Counted from the stretch's first letter, positions 33,185 through 42,678 are shown. The stretch is DNA of 64,000 nucleotides from an uncultured Collinsella sp. (GCA_902496275.1 CABVAC010000005.1:28309-92308); one strand, 5' to 3'. Notes: generated from the sequence alone by a model not told the origin. Numbers and translations: made by a program.

Positions 33185-35965
33185 TTGGCGCGCGGATCTG
33201 CACAAAACGCCAAAGGCAATAAGGCCAATAACCAACCGGCATCTGCTAAGGGTGCCGGTTCCCATCTGCGTGCCAATAAGGGCCACGAGTCCGAGTTCGA
33301 TGATTTCGAGCCCTTGGTCGAGCCCTCGGCCAACCGCGATATCGCCGGCGTGGTCATTGCCGTTTTGGCGATTGCGTCCTTTATTGCCGTGATTTCGCCG
33401 GCGACTGCGCCCGTTACGGCTGCGGTTGCCGGTTTCTACCACTTGGGCTTTGGTCTGGGCGCCTACGTGCTGCCGATCGTCATTTTGCTGTTTGCCGCCA
33501 CGCTCTTTTTAGGCGAGGACTCGCCGCTCAACGTGCGCTCGGTCGCGGGCGGAGCCGTGGTCTTTATCACCGTTGTCTCCATTCTTTCGCTGATGGTGCC
33601 GGGTACGAGCGACTCGTGTGACCTTATGTTCACGCCGCAAAATCTGTCCGCCTCGGGTGGCTACATCGGTGCGTTTATTGCGAGTGCGCTGCAGAATGCC
33701 CTGGGTAAGCCTATCGCGATGGTGGTCCTGTTGGGTCTGGCCGTCGTTGGTTTTGTCATCATCGGCTTTTCGGTGGGTGGCGTGCTGCGCTCTGCTCGCG
33801 ACCGCGCGGCCGATTTTGCCGAGCGCCGTCGTGCCGATGTTAACGCGAGCCCGTGGGGTGACGACGAAGCCCTGTCGGTGCCCGGCGTTGCCCGTCCGCA
33901 CCTGAGCATTCTTCGTCAAAAGGGCTCCGATGCTGCCGTGACCACGGTCATGGGCAACGATGTGGACCCGGTTTTGGACGATGACGACGAGGACGAGGAT
34001 CCGTTTGTCGACGTATCCGATGCCGTGGAGGCCGAGCGCGCTAAGACGACGCTGCTGCCGCGCCGTCATGTCAAGAAGGGCAAGGCCACGCCCAAGTTGA
34101 ATACAAGCGAGCCCGACCCGTCTTGGTCCGATAGCGAGATTGAGCTTACCGAGGGCGATGACGAGGACGACGAGGCTCCGATTGAGACCGCAAAGACAAC
34201 TTTGCTGCCGCGTCGCCATGCTAAGCGCGAACAGGTAACCGGCCAGCTTTCGATGGAAGACGACCCCGATAAGATCGACGAGTCCGAGCCGCCGTTTGCC
34301 GTGAGTCCTGTCTCGGCAACACCTCAGATTCCCGACTTCTTGAAGCATCCCAAGGTTGCCGATACGGCTGTCGCGGGCGCTGCCGAGGCGCCTACTCCTA
34401 GCGATGGGGGAGCGGTCAATGCCCCCGCGGATAACGAGGGCGAAGAAGAGGACGGCCTCAAGCTTCCGCCGCTCGAGATCCTGCACGCCAACCCGCAGTC
34501 GGCGTCCTCCGCGTCATCTGACAAGGAGCTGGAACAGACTGCCGAGTCACTGCAATCCACCTTGCTTGAGTTTGGCCGCAGTGCCCGCGTGGTCGGCTGG
34601 ATCGCCGGCCCCACGGTGACGACCTTTAAGCTGCAACCTGGCGAGGGCGAGCGCGTGAGCAAGATTTCGAGCCTCGAGGACGATATCGCGCTTTCGCTCG
34701 CTGCTCAGTCGGTGCGCATCTTTGCCCCGATCCCCGGTACCTCGCTTGTGGGTATCGAGATTCCCAATCGCAAGCGCCAGAACGTCAACCTGGGCGACGT
34801 GCTTCCCTATGTGAAGGGCGGTCCGCTCGAGCTGGCCATCGGTCGAGATGCCGAGGGCACGCCGGTCGTCGCTGACCTCGCCAAGATGCCCCACCTGCTG
34901 ATCGCCGGCACGACCGGTTCTGGTAAGTCGGTGATGATCAATTCCATCATCACGACCCTGCTCATGCGAGCCCTTCCCGAGGACGTTCGCCTGATCATGG
35001 TCGACCCCAAGCGCGTCGAGCTTGCGGGCTATAACGGTTTGCCGCATCTCTATGTGCCCGTGGTGACCGAGCCCAAGCAGGCCGCGAGCGCTCTGCAATG
35101 GGCCGTGTCCGAGATGGAGCGTCGCCTGAAGGTCTTCGAGCGTCTCAACGTGCGTAAGATCTCGACCTACAACGAAAAGCAGGCCGCCGGCGAGTTTGAG
35201 CATTACGACAACCCGCCCCAAAAGATGCCCTATCTGGTCATTATCATCGACGAGCTTTCGGACCTGATGATGGTCGCCGGCAAGGATGTCGAGGCCTCGA
35301 TCGTTCGTATCGCCCAGCTGGGCCGTGCCGCCGGTATACACCTTATCGTGGCTACGCAGCGCCCCAGCTCCAACGTGGTGACGGGCCTCATCAAGGCCAA
35401 CATCACCAACCGCATCGCCTTTAACGTCGCCACGGGCATCGACTCGCGCGTCATTATTGACCAGATGGGTGCCGAAAAGCTCACCGGTTTGGGCGACATG
35501 CTGTTCTCCAAGGTCGACTGGGGCAAGCCTCGCCGTATCCAGGGCTGCTTTGTCTCGGATGACGAAATCAACGAGATTGTCGAGTTCGTCAAGTCGCAGA
35601 GCGAGCCCGACTACCACGAGGAGATTCTGTCTGCCGTGGCGCCCGCTTCCATGTCCATGGCGGGTGGCGGCGGTATTGTCCGCACCGGAGTAGCCGAGCC
35701 GCAAGACGATGATCCGCTCATTTGGGAAGCCGCCCATATTGTGGTGGAATCGCAGCTTGGCTCCACATCTGGCCTGCAACGTCGTCTGAAGGTTGGCTAT
35801 GCGCGTGCCGGGCGTATTATGGACATGCTGGAAGAAAAGGGTGTCGTCGGCCCGCCCGACGGTTCCAAGCCGCGTGAGGTCCTGTTGGACGAGGAGGGGC
35901 TTGCCGCGCTGGAATCTGTCGACGCCGAGATGGCACGTGAAGATCGTGAGTTTGGAGGATTCTGA
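33185..35965 (+). CDS. ftsK: DNA translocase FtsK/SpoIIIE
   Basis: FtsK is a septum-located ATPase that pumps chromosomal DNA during division. The 926-residue product has about four N-terminal membrane helices (55-205), a long acidic linker (about 220-450), and a RecA-like motor with Walker A IAGTTGSGKSVMINS and IIIDELSDLMM. A C-terminal gamma winged helix (STSGLQRRLKVGYARAGRIM) follows. The linker holds two copies of the motif AKTTLLPRRH about 53 residues apart. It starts with TTG. Its stop overlaps the next ATG by one base (TGATG). Confidence 0.95.
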   Translation: MARGSAQNAKGNKANNQPASAKGAGSHLRANKGHESEFDDFEPLVEPSANRDIAGVVIAVLAIASFIAVISPATAPVTAAVAGFYHLGFGLGAYVLPIVILLFAATLFLGEDSPLNVRSVAGGAVVFITVVSILSLMVPGTSDSCDLMFTPQNLSASGGYIGAFIASALQNALGKPIAMVVLLGLAVVGFVIIGFSVGGVLRSARDRAADFAERRRADVNASPWGDDEALSVPGVARPHLSILRQKGSDAAVTTVMGNDVDPVLDDDDEDEDPFVDVSDAVEAERAKTTLLPRRHVKKGKATPKLNTSEPDPSWSDSEIELTEGDDEDDEAPIETAKTTLLPRRHAKREQVTGQLSMEDDPDKIDESEPPFAVSPVSATPQIPDFLKHPKVADTAVAGAAEAPTPSDGGAVNAPADNEGEEEDGLKLPPLEILHANPQSASSASSDKELEQTAESLQSTLLEFGRSARVVGWIAGPTVTTFKLQPGEGERVSKISSLEDDIALSLAAQSVRIFAPIPGTSLVGIEIPNRKRQNVNLGDVLPYVKGGPLELAIGRDAEGTPVVADLAKMPHLLIAGTTGSGKSVMINSIITTLLMRALPEDVRLIMVDPKRVELAGYNGLPHLYVPVVTEPKQAASALQWAVSEMERRLKVFERLNVRKISTYNEKQAAGEFEHYDNPPQKMPYLVIIIDELSDLMMVAGKDVEASIVRIAQLGRAAGIHLIVATQRPSSNVVTGLIKANITNRIAFNVATGIDSRVIIDQMGAEKLTGLGDMLFSKVDWGKPRRIQGCFVSDDEINEIVEFVKSQSEPDYHEEILSAVAPASMSMAGGGGIVRTGVAEPQDDDPLIWEAAHIVVESQLGSTSGLQRRLKVGYARAGRIMDMLEEKGVVGPPDGSKPREVLLDEEGLAALESVDAEMAREDREFGGF

Positions 35966-37476
35966 TGGCTGCACGCTTTGGTGACATGCTGCTCGAGCAG
36001 CGTCGCCGGATGGGCCTTTCCATTCAGCAGGTCGCCAACACCATCAAAATCAGGCCGCAGATCATCGAGTTTTTCGAGACCGGTAACTTTGCTTCGATGC
36101 CGCCGCGCGGCTATGCGCAGGGCATGATTTCGAGCTATGCTCGCTTTTTGGGCCTCAATCCGCGCGAGGTCGTCAATGCCTACTTTGACGACCTGATGGC
36201 ATACGAACGCGAGACGTCGCAGCAGGGCGGTCGTTTTCAGGACGCCGCCGGCTACGTCAATTCGCGTTCCTCGGTCGATAACGGGCGCTTCCTGATGGTT
36301 CAGGGCGGTCGTTCAACCCGCTATGGACAGCGTCCTCAGCAGGCCGGTTATATTACTGAGACGGGTTCGGGCGAGGAGATTCGCTCACAGCGTGACCGGT
36401 TCCGCAGTACGCCGATGCCCGAGGACCGTGCACTTCCCGCTGCCCGCGGCGTGGCGCGTGACCCTCGTGCCGGCTACGGCGACGGCGGCTATTCCGATCG
36501 CGGTTACCGTGGTGCCTCTATGGGACGCTCTCGCGGTGGCTATTCGGATGCCGATACCACGCAGGTGACGCCGCGTCTTCGCTCTCAATCACAGCCGTAT
36601 GGCCAGCGCTCTTCGGCTCCGCGTTCGGTCCAGCGTGGCTATCAAGGCCGCGGTGAACTTGCGCCCCGCTCGGGTCAGCGCAGCCTTCAGGGCCAGGGCG
36701 GCTATCGCGGCCGTTCCGATAGCAATCGCGGTCGTATGCCTCAGGGAAGCGGCCGCAGCAGTTCCGGTCGTGGACGCGGCGGATCACGTACTCCTCAAAA
36801 CAACGGGCTCGATCCGCGTATCGTCTACGCCGGCATCGGTGCCGTTGTGCTGCTGTTGATTGTGCTCATCGTGGTGCTTCTACGTGGCTGCGCATCTTCG
36901 GCGCCCGAGAACACGCCCGAGACGCCCACTGCTACCAAGATGACGACCAAGAAGTCTTCTAAGAAGACCGAAACGGTCGACGAGGACGATGACACCGATG
37001 AGGCGACGGATGAGTCGACTGATTCGGACGCTACCAAGACGACGGCCAAGAAGGAAGAGAACGAGGTCACGAAGGTCAAAGTCTCCGTTGCCAAGGGAAA
37101 GACCGCGTGGATTGAGGTCAAGGTTGACGGCAAGTCGGTCTATGGCGCCCAGGCGACTGGCCCCTTTGAGCAGGAGTACACGCCCGAGTCTTCGATCGAG
37201 ATCACCACGTCCAAGCCTTCCGATGTCACCGTTACCAAGAACGGTGAAAAGGTTCGTTACGATACCAAGACCTCGGGCGTGGCGCGTGTGACGATCACCG
37301 TTCCCAAGAAGGAGACGTCTGATTCCGAGAATGGTGAAAGTTCTGATGGTACCGACACCACCGATGGTACCGATGCCACCGACGGTACCGATGCCCAGTC
37401 CACGGATGGCGCCGATACCGCAACTGACGGTCAGACACCCACCGATTCTACCGACAATTCGTACGATAGCTACTAG
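35965..37476 (+). CDS. RodZ-like membrane protein with HTH domain
   Basis: The 503-residue product starts with a Cro/RodZ-type helix-turn-helix (about 3-70: LEQRRRMGLSIQQVANTIKI, then MPPRGYAQGMISSYARFLGL). A low-complexity Arg/Gly/Ser/Tyr-rich region (about 85-275) contains many RG and RGG steps. One membrane helix follows (about 288-310). Outside are a Thr/Lys/Asp-rich stretch, a DUF4115-like beta domain (about 365-445) and a TDGTDATDGTDA tail. RodZ anchors MreB and shapes the cell wall in rods. The gene follows ftsK and precedes rimO-pgsA-cinA-recA, the position of Bacillus ymfM (rodZ). The long RGG-rich linker is not typical. Confidence 0.8.
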   Translation: MAARFGDMLLEQRRRMGLSIQQVANTIKIRPQIIEFFETGNFASMPPRGYAQGMISSYARFLGLNPREVVNAYFDDLMAYERETSQQGGRFQDAAGYVNSRSSVDNGRFLMVQGGRSTRYGQRPQQAGYITETGSGEEIRSQRDRFRSTPMPEDRALPAARGVARDPRAGYGDGGYSDRGYRGASMGRSRGGYSDADTTQVTPRLRSQSQPYGQRSSAPRSVQRGYQGRGELAPRSGQRSLQGQGGYRGRSDSNRGRMPQGSGRSSSGRGRGGSRTPQNNGLDPRIVYAGIGAVVLLLIVLIVVLLRGCASSAPENTPETPTATKMTTKKSSKKTETVDEDDDTDEATDESTDSDATKTTAKKEENEVTKVKVSVAKGKTAWIEVKVDGKSVYGAQATGPFEQEYTPESSIEITTSKPSDVTVTKNGEKVRYDTKTSGVARVTITVPKKETSDSENGESSDGTDTTDGTDATDGTDAQSTDGADTATDGQTPTDSTDNSYDSY

Positions 37477-37502
37477 GCCGCTCGTACGCGAAAGGAAACA
37501 TC

Positions 37503-38000
37503 ATGGCTAAAGATTCCAGCTTCGACGTCGTGTCCGAGGTCAACATGCAAGAGGTCGACAACGCCTTCCAGCAGACCACGCGCGAGATTTCCCAGCGCTA
37601 TGACCTTAAGGATTCCGGCGCCACGATCGAGCTTTCGAAGGGCGACAAGCTCTTTACGATCAACGCCCCGGCCGACTTTGTCTCCAAACAGATTGTTGAC
37701 GTGCTGAGCTCCAAGCTCATCAAGCGCGGCATCGACCTCAAGGCTGTCTCGTGGGATGCTCCGCAGGCGGCATCGGGTGGCACCGTGCGCGTGCTCGGCC
37801 ATATCGTCGAGGGTATCGACCAGGCGACCGCCAAGAAGATCAACAAGGACATCAAGGATCAAAAGCTCAAGGTCAAGGTGACCATCGAGGCCGACAAACT
37901 GCGTGTTTCCTCTGCTTCGAAGGACGCGTTGCAGACCGTGATTCAGTTCCTGCGCGACCAGGACTACGGCCAGCCGCTGCAGTTCACCAACTACCGCTAA
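37503..38000 (+). CDS. yajQ: YajQ family nucleotide-binding protein
   Basis: YajQ proteins are small cytoplasmic two-domain proteins reported to bind RNA or, in Xanthomonas, cyclic di-GMP. The 165-residue product begins KDSSFDVVSEVNMQEVDNAF and includes EISQRYDLKDSGATIEL and IKDQKLKVKVTIEADKLRVS, all family-typical. The ATG follows CGAAAGGAAACATC. Its insertion between a rodZ-like gene and rimO is unexplained. Confidence 0.92.
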   Translation: MAKDSSFDVVSEVNMQEVDNAFQQTTREISQRYDLKDSGATIELSKGDKLFTINAPADFVSKQIVDVLSSKLIKRGIDLKAVSWDAPQAASGGTVRVLGHIVEGIDQATAKKINKDIKDQKLKVKVTIEADKLRVSSASKDALQTVIQFLRDQDYGQPLQFTNYR

Positions 38001-38027
38001 TATCAATCGAAAGGACCGCTCTCCAAC

Positions 38028-39377
38028 ATGGATACACCGTTGGGCTCCGTGCTCTACATCACCCTCGGGTGCGCTAAGAACGAGGTTGACACCGACCGCA
38101 TGCGTTCTCTTTTGACCGCCGCGGGCTACGAGGAGGCATTCGACCCGCAGGATGCCGATATCGCCATCGTCAATACTTGCTCGTTCCTCGCCTCCGCAAC
38201 GTCCGAGAGCATCGAGACCACGCTCGAGCTCGCCAACGAGGTTCAGGACGGCGTTCGTTCTTGTCCCATCGTCATGTGCGGCTGCGTGCCGTCGCGCTAT
38301 GGCGATGACCTGCCTGACGAGCTGCCCGAGGTCGCTGCCTTTGTGAAGGCCGACGAGGAAGATGGCATCGTGGCGGTCATCGATGGCGTGCTGGGTGTCG
38401 AGCGTGAGATTGCAGCCTATATCCCGCAGGTCAAACGTACCGTCGAGGGTGCTGTCGCTTACGTCAAGATTTCCGATGGCTGCAACCGCTTCTGCAGCTT
38501 CTGCATGATTCCCTACATCCGCGGCCGCTATCATTCGCGCAATGCCGAGAGCATCATCTCCGAGGTGCGCGACCTGGTTTCCGGCGGTGTGCGCGAGATC
38601 GTGCTGATCGGCCAGGACACGGGCATCTGGGGTACCGACTTTGCCGACGAGGACGTCGCCGATGGCTCGCCGCGCAATCTGGCGCAGCTGCTGCGTGCCG
38701 TCGCCGAGGCCGTGCGCCCGCACAACGTCTGGGTCCGCGTGCTCTATCTGCAGCCCGAGGGCATGACTGACGAACTCATCGAGACGATTCGCGATACGCC
38801 CGAGGTGCTGCCCTATATCGATATCCCCGTGCAGCACTGCGACGCGCGCATCCTCAAGGCTATGCGCCGTTCTGGTTCGCGCCAGGAGCTCGAGGACCTG
38901 TTCCGCGATCTGCGTGAGCGTATCCCCGGCATCGTGATCCGTTCCACGGCCATGGTCGGCTTCCCGACCGAGACCGACGACGAGTTCCGCGACCTTATCG
39001 ACTTTATGGACACCGTCGGCTTTGACTACACGAGCGTCTTTGCCTACTCGCAGGAGGAGGGCAGCCTGGCCGCTAAGATGGAGGGCCAGGTCGACGAAGA
39101 GGTCAAGCTCGAGCGCGCCCAGGAGGCCATGGACCTGGCCGAGTCGCTCGGTTTTGCCGCCACCGCCGCACATGTGGGCGAGCGCGCCCAGGTGATCGTC
39201 GACGGTATCGAAGAGACCGAGGATGGCGCCGAGCTGATCGGCCATGCCTGGTTCCAGGCGCCCGATTCCGATGGCGCGGTGCATCTGGACGCCAGCGAGG
39301 CGTCCGTGGGCGATATTCTGACCGTCGAGTTTACCGATAGCTTCTGCTATGAGCTTATCGGTCATGTTGTGGAGTAG
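38028..39377 (+). CDS. rimO: Ribosomal protein S12 methylthiotransferase RimO
   Basis: RimO methylthiolates an aspartate of ribosomal protein S12. The 449-residue product has LYITLGCAKNEVDTDRM and NTCSFLASATSESI in the UPF0004 domain, the radical-SAM motif SDGCNRFCSFCMIPYIRGRY, and a C-terminal TRAM domain. IDIPVQHCDARILKAMRR is RimO-like. It lies upstream of pgsA, as in many Gram-positive genomes. Confidence 0.94.
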   Translation: MDTPLGSVLYITLGCAKNEVDTDRMRSLLTAAGYEEAFDPQDADIAIVNTCSFLASATSESIETTLELANEVQDGVRSCPIVMCGCVPSRYGDDLPDELPEVAAFVKADEEDGIVAVIDGVLGVEREIAAYIPQVKRTVEGAVAYVKISDGCNRFCSFCMIPYIRGRYHSRNAESIISEVRDLVSGGVREIVLIGQDTGIWGTDFADEDVADGSPRNLAQLLRAVAEAVRPHNVWVRVLYLQPEGMTDELIETIRDTPEVLPYIDIPVQHCDARILKAMRRSGSRQELEDLFRDLRERIPGIVIRSTAMVGFPTETDDEFRDLIDFMDTVGFDYTSVFAYSQEEGSLAAKMEGQVDEEVKLERAQEAMDLAESLGFAATAAHVGERAQVIVDGIEETEDGAELIGHAWFQAPDSDGAVHLDASEASVGDILTVEFTDSFCYELIGHVVE

Positions 39378-39386
39378 GAGAGCGTC

Positions 39387-40025
39387 GTGGCTAACGAGAG
39401 CAATAAGGAACTGACGAGTGTCTGGACGCCCGCCAACATCGTGACGTGCGTTCGCATCGTCTTTATCCCGGTGTTCATGATCGTGTCGGCGCTTTCTCAC
39501 ACGAGTGTTGCCGGTACGGATTGGAGCACCTTCGACGGCCCGCTCGCCGCCGCTGCCTTCATTCTGTATGTGATCCTGTCGTGCACCGATAAGGTCGACG
39601 GTTATCTGGCGCGTTCGCGCAACGAGATCACCGACTTCGGTAAATTCTTGGACCCCATCGCCGATAAGCTGCTCGTGTTCTCGGCCCTGCTGCTGTTCCT
39701 TGATTTTGGCGCGGTGACCGTGTGGTCCGTGTTCATCATTCTGTTCCGTGAGCTGCTGGTGAGCGCCCTTCGCATGGTCGCGAGTGCTGCCGGTGTAGTC
39801 GTTGCCGCCGATAAGCTCGGCAAGTACAAGACGGCGACCACGATGGTCTCTATCTGCGGCTATCTGTGCGTCTTTGCGATGGCCGGTCTTCAGCTGGGGC
39901 CGGTGTCGCTGCTGCTCGGTGTCTATTCGGTGTCGCGCTTCCTGTACGTCATCGCCGTGATTTTGACCATTGTCTCGGGTGCCCAGTACTTCTGGAACTG
40001 CCGTAAGATCGTCTTTTCGGTCTAG
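39387..40025 (+). CDS. pgsA: CDP-diacylglycerol-glycerol-3-phosphate 3-phosphatidyltransferase
   Basis: PgsA makes phosphatidylglycerol-phosphate, the precursor of phosphatidylglycerol. The 212-residue membrane protein starts TPANIVTCVRIVFIPVFM and has the CDP-alcohol phosphotransferase motif, here CTDKVDGYLARSRNEITDFG with KFLDPIADK. It has several membrane helices. The start is GTG after AGGAGAGCGTC. A second, more divergent family member lies at 60254-60958; gene order (rimO-pgsA-cinA-recA) supports this copy as the main enzyme. Confidence 0.93.
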   Translation: MANESNKELTSVWTPANIVTCVRIVFIPVFMIVSALSHTSVAGTDWSTFDGPLAAAAFILYVILSCTDKVDGYLARSRNEITDFGKFLDPIADKLLVFSALLLFLDFGAVTVWSVFIILFRELLVSALRMVASAAGVVVAADKLGKYKTATTMVSICGYLCVFAMAGLQLGPVSLLLGVYSVSRFLYVIAVILTIVSGAQYFWNCRKIVFSV

Positions 40026-40031
40026 GTCCTG

Positions 40032-40568
40032 GTGGATATGACGGAGTCTTATTTGCAGATCGCCGCAAACAACGAGGAGTTGGCGCGCGATATTGTCGAG
40101 CACGCGAGTGCCCGTGGTGTGACGGTGTCGACGGCGGAGTCGCTGACGGCGGGCATGATCGCCTCGACGATTGCCGATATCCCGGGTGCCTCGGCGGTGC
40201 TTCGTGGAGGTGCGGTGACCTACTGCGATGAAATCAAACATCGCGTGCTTGGCGTCGAGCAGGAAACGCTCGATCGGTTTAGCGCAGTGTCGCACCAGAC
40301 GGCGCGTGAGATGGCCGCGGGCTCGCTGGACCTTTATCAGAGCGATATAGCCGTAAGCGCAACGGGCTATGCTGGGCCCGGTGGCGGCACCGAGCAAGAC
40401 CCCGCCGGTACGTTCTATATTGGCTGGGCGTATCGCGCGGCCGATGGGGGAGCGCCGGTTGTCGAGTCTGCGCGCTGTCATTACGAGGGCGATCGGTCGT
40501 GCGTTCGTGCCCATGTGGTCGCGGAGGCCTTGGAGCGCATTGTCCGCGTGCTCAATTCTATGGAATAG
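40032..40568 (+). CDS. cinA: CinA-type nicotinamide-nucleotide amidase (C-terminal domain only)
   Basis: The CinA C-terminal domain deamidates nicotinamide mononucleotide (PncC activity). The 178-residue product covers this domain: VSTAESLTAGMIASTIADIP with the catalytic Ser/Lys region, VTYCDEIKHRVLGV, and VSATGYAGPGGGTEQ. The N-terminal molybdopterin-binding-like domain of full CinA is absent. The start is GTG 40032, with ATG 40038 as an alternative. Its place just before recA matches the cinA-recA order of many bacteria. Confidence 0.9.
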   Translation: MDMTESYLQIAANNEELARDIVEHASARGVTVSTAESLTAGMIASTIADIPGASAVLRGGAVTYCDEIKHRVLGVEQETLDRFSAVSHQTAREMAAGSLDLYQSDIAVSATGYAGPGGGTEQDPAGTFYIGWAYRAADGGAPVVESARCHYEGDRSCVRAHVVAEALERIVRVLNSME

Positions 40569-40575
40569 ACGTGGT

Positions 40576-40603
40576 TTAAGGGGCCTTAGGGCCCCTTAAT
40601 TGT
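40576..40603 (+). terminator. Probable terminator after cinA
   Basis: TTAAGGGGCC pairs with GGCCCCTTAA over a 4-base loop; only a short T-run follows. Confidence 0.6.
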
Positions 40604-40766
40604 GGAGATAGGGACCTTTGACGGTTTTGGTGTTTGTGCTGGTATAAGGCCTAAATTTATTTGAGCACCTCTATTTGTGGTTGGCGTGGTCAAGTGTTTG
40701 GTCGGTGATTGGTCGGCGTTTGGTCGGGTTTTGGAATGGTCGGGTGCATATGATGAATCTGAACGG

Positions 40767-40795
40767 TTGACCACGAACAGCCGTTCGTTTATTAT
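40767..40795 (+). promoter_or_regulatory. recA promoter with LexA (SOS) box in the spacer
   Basis: TTGACC (40767-40772) and TATTAT (40790-40795) are 17 bases apart. The spacer contains CGAACAGCCGTTCG (40774-40787), an exact Gram-positive SOS box (CGAAC-N4-GTTCG). LexA bound there would block RNA polymerase. Confidence 0.88.
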
Positions 40796-40825
40796 CGTTT
40801 CAGGTTGTTAAGAGGAGGGCTATTC

Positions 40826-41974
40826 ATGGCCAAGAATTCAGGTCCCGTACGTACCGTTCATGCACGCACGACGGGTAAAGAGCGCGACGAGATGATCGCC
40901 ACCACCAAGGCCGAGATCGAGAAGAAGTTCGGCCAGGGCTCTATTATGAGGTATGGCGACGGCGGTCCCGAGCTCGAGGTCGAGGCTATTCCGACGGGCT
41001 CTCTGGCGCTCGATGCCGCCTTGGGTATCGGCGGCGTGCCGCGCGGCCGTATCGTCGAGATTTATGGCCCCGAGTCCTCCGGTAAGACGACGCTTTCGCT
41101 CGAGATCCTTGCAGAGGCGCAGGCCATGGGCGGTGTTGTTGCATTTATCGATGCCGAGCACGCGCTTGATCCCACCTATGCCGCGCGCATCGGTGTTGAT
41201 ATCGATGAGGTCCTCATTTCCCAGCCCGATACGGGCGAGCAGGCGCTCGAGATCGTCGATATGCTTGTGCGCTCCGGTGCCATCGACGCCATCGTCGTCG
41301 ACTCTGTTGCCGCCTTGACTCCACGTGCCGAGATCGAGGGCGAGATTGGTGACACGACGGTGGGTCTGCAGGCTCGTTTGATGAGCCAGGCACTCCGCAA
41401 GCTCGCCGGCTCGCTTGCCAAGTCCAACACGACCTGCATCTTCATTAACCAGCTGCGCGAGAAGATCGGCGTCATGTTCGGCAACCCCGAGACCACCACG
41501 GGCGGCCGCGCACTCAAGTTTTTCTCTTCCGTGCGAATCGATATTCGCAAAATCGATACCATCAAGCTCAAGGACGAGGTTATCGGCAATCGCGTTCGTG
41601 CCAAGGTCGTTAAGAACAAGGTGGCGGCTCCGTTCCGTTCGGCCGAGTTTGACATCATGTATGGCACCGGCATCTCCAAAGAGGGCTCGATTCTGGATAT
41701 GGCCGTCGAGTGCGGCATCTGCAAAAAGATGGGGTCCTGGTTTGCCTATGGCGAGGATAAGCTCGGCAACGGTCGCGAGGCCGCCAAGACGTTCCTGCGC
41801 GAGCACCCGGATTGCGCCGACGAGATCGAGCACAAAGTTCGCCTTGCCTGCGGCCTTGAGTATGACGATGACGCCCCCTCCGAGGTTGAGTTGACCGACC
41901 AGCCCGCCACCGAGGAGTTTGACGAGCTGTACGCCATCGATGGTTCCGCGATGCTCGACGATGACGACGAGTAG
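40826..41974 (+). CDS. recA: Recombinase RecA
   Basis: RecA forms filaments on single-stranded DNA, drives strand exchange and triggers LexA self-cleavage. The 382-residue product has Walker A GPESSGKTTLS, VVDSVAALTPRAEIEGEIGD, the L1/L2 region including FINQLREKIGVMFGNPETTTG and an acidic C-terminus (about 30 residues rich in Asp and Glu). The ATG at 40826 follows AGAGGAGGGCTATTC. The promoter carries a perfect SOS box. recX follows 11 bases downstream. Confidence 0.98.
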   Translation: MAKNSGPVRTVHARTTGKERDEMIATTKAEIEKKFGQGSIMRYGDGGPELEVEAIPTGSLALDAALGIGGVPRGRIVEIYGPESSGKTTLSLEILAEAQAMGGVVAFIDAEHALDPTYAARIGVDIDEVLISQPDTGEQALEIVDMLVRSGAIDAIVVDSVAALTPRAEIEGEIGDTTVGLQARLMSQALRKLAGSLAKSNTTCIFINQLREKIGVMFGNPETTTGGRALKFFSSVRIDIRKIDTIKLKDEVIGNRVRAKVVKNKVAAPFRSAEFDIMYGTGISKEGSILDMAVECGICKKMGSWFAYGEDKLGNGREAAKTFLREHPDCADEIEHKVRLACGLEYDDDAPSEVELTDQPATEEFDELYAIDGSAMLDDDDE

Positions 41975-41985
41975 CGGATGCCGAC

Positions 41986-42678
41986 ATGTCGTATACGGTG
42001 TCCGAGGCTACGGTCGTCTTTCCCGATAAGAAGGCGGCCTCCTCGTTCTCGAGCGGTTATGCGTCTAAAAAGCCCTGCGCGCATATCGATTGCGATCTTG
42101 AGGGCGGTTTCGAACGTTCCATTTGGATTCCCGTGCGCGTGGCGCGCCTGTACGTTAAGAACCGCCCCGATCTTCCCTGTGATTGGGATGACTTTCGCGA
42201 GGCGGTGCAGCTTATCGAACGCAAATGTGCACTCACCATGGTGACCGAGATGCTTTCGCGCCGCGATCATGCCACGGGCGAGGTGCGCGATAAGTTGGCG
42301 CGCTATGGCTTTCGACAGCCCGCGATTGATTTTGCGGTTGCTCGAGCGACCGAGTATCGGTTTTTGGACGAGAACCGTTTTTGCTCGTACTTTATCGAAG
42401 AGCGCAAACGTCGCGGCTGGGGACAGCGCAAGATCGAGGTTGAGCTCAAGCGTCGTCATGTCGTGCTTGACGATATCCCCGGGTATCCCGAGGCATATTT
42501 TGCCGTGGATGACGACTTGGCCCGCGCTTCGGCCTTGCTCGCTAAACGTCGCGTCCCCGAGGTCCGTGCATTCGAAAAGCTCGTCAGGTTTTTGATGGGT
42601 AAGGGTTTTTCGTATCACATCGCCGCCGATGCCGTTAAGGCACGTCTCGATGCCTTAAGCGAGGAGTGCGCCGTGTAA
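41986..42678 (+). CDS. recX: Regulatory protein RecX
   Basis: RecX binds RecA filaments and limits their activity. The 230-residue product has an N-terminal extension of about 75 residues and then the three-helix RecX repeats: ALTMVTEMLSRRDHATGEVR with DKLARYGF, ENRFCSYFIEERKRRGWGQ with KIEVELKRR, and a third near KLVRFLMGKGFSYHIAADAV. It is co-transcribed with recA and so is SOS-controlled. Confidence 0.9.
   Translation: MSYTVSEATVVFPDKKAASSFSSGYASKKPCAHIDCDLEGGFERSIWIPVRVARLYVKNRPDLPCDWDDFREAVQLIERKCALTMVTEMLSRRDHATGEVRDKLARYGFRQPAIDFAVARATEYRFLDENRFCSYFIEERKRRGWGQRKIEVELKRRHVVLDDIPGYPEAYFAVDDDLARASALLAKRRVPEVRAFEKLVRFLMGKGFSYHIAADAVKARLDALSEECAV

Noticed and set aside
37330..37400. Short tandem repeat GATGGTACCGA / GACGGTACCGA units
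   Set aside because: They encode the TDGTDATDGTDA tail of the RodZ-like protein. They are too short and have no spacers, so this is not a CRISPR array.
37473..40514. A 1013-codon open frame on the minus strand, and similar long antisense frames (for example 16751-18550, 28724-30730, 31528-33357)
   Set aside because: They lie exactly opposite well-supported genes (yajQ-rimO-pgsA-cinA, lepA, pnp, rnj), have low-complexity His/Asp/Gly/Leu composition and no family match. They arise from the strong third-position bias.
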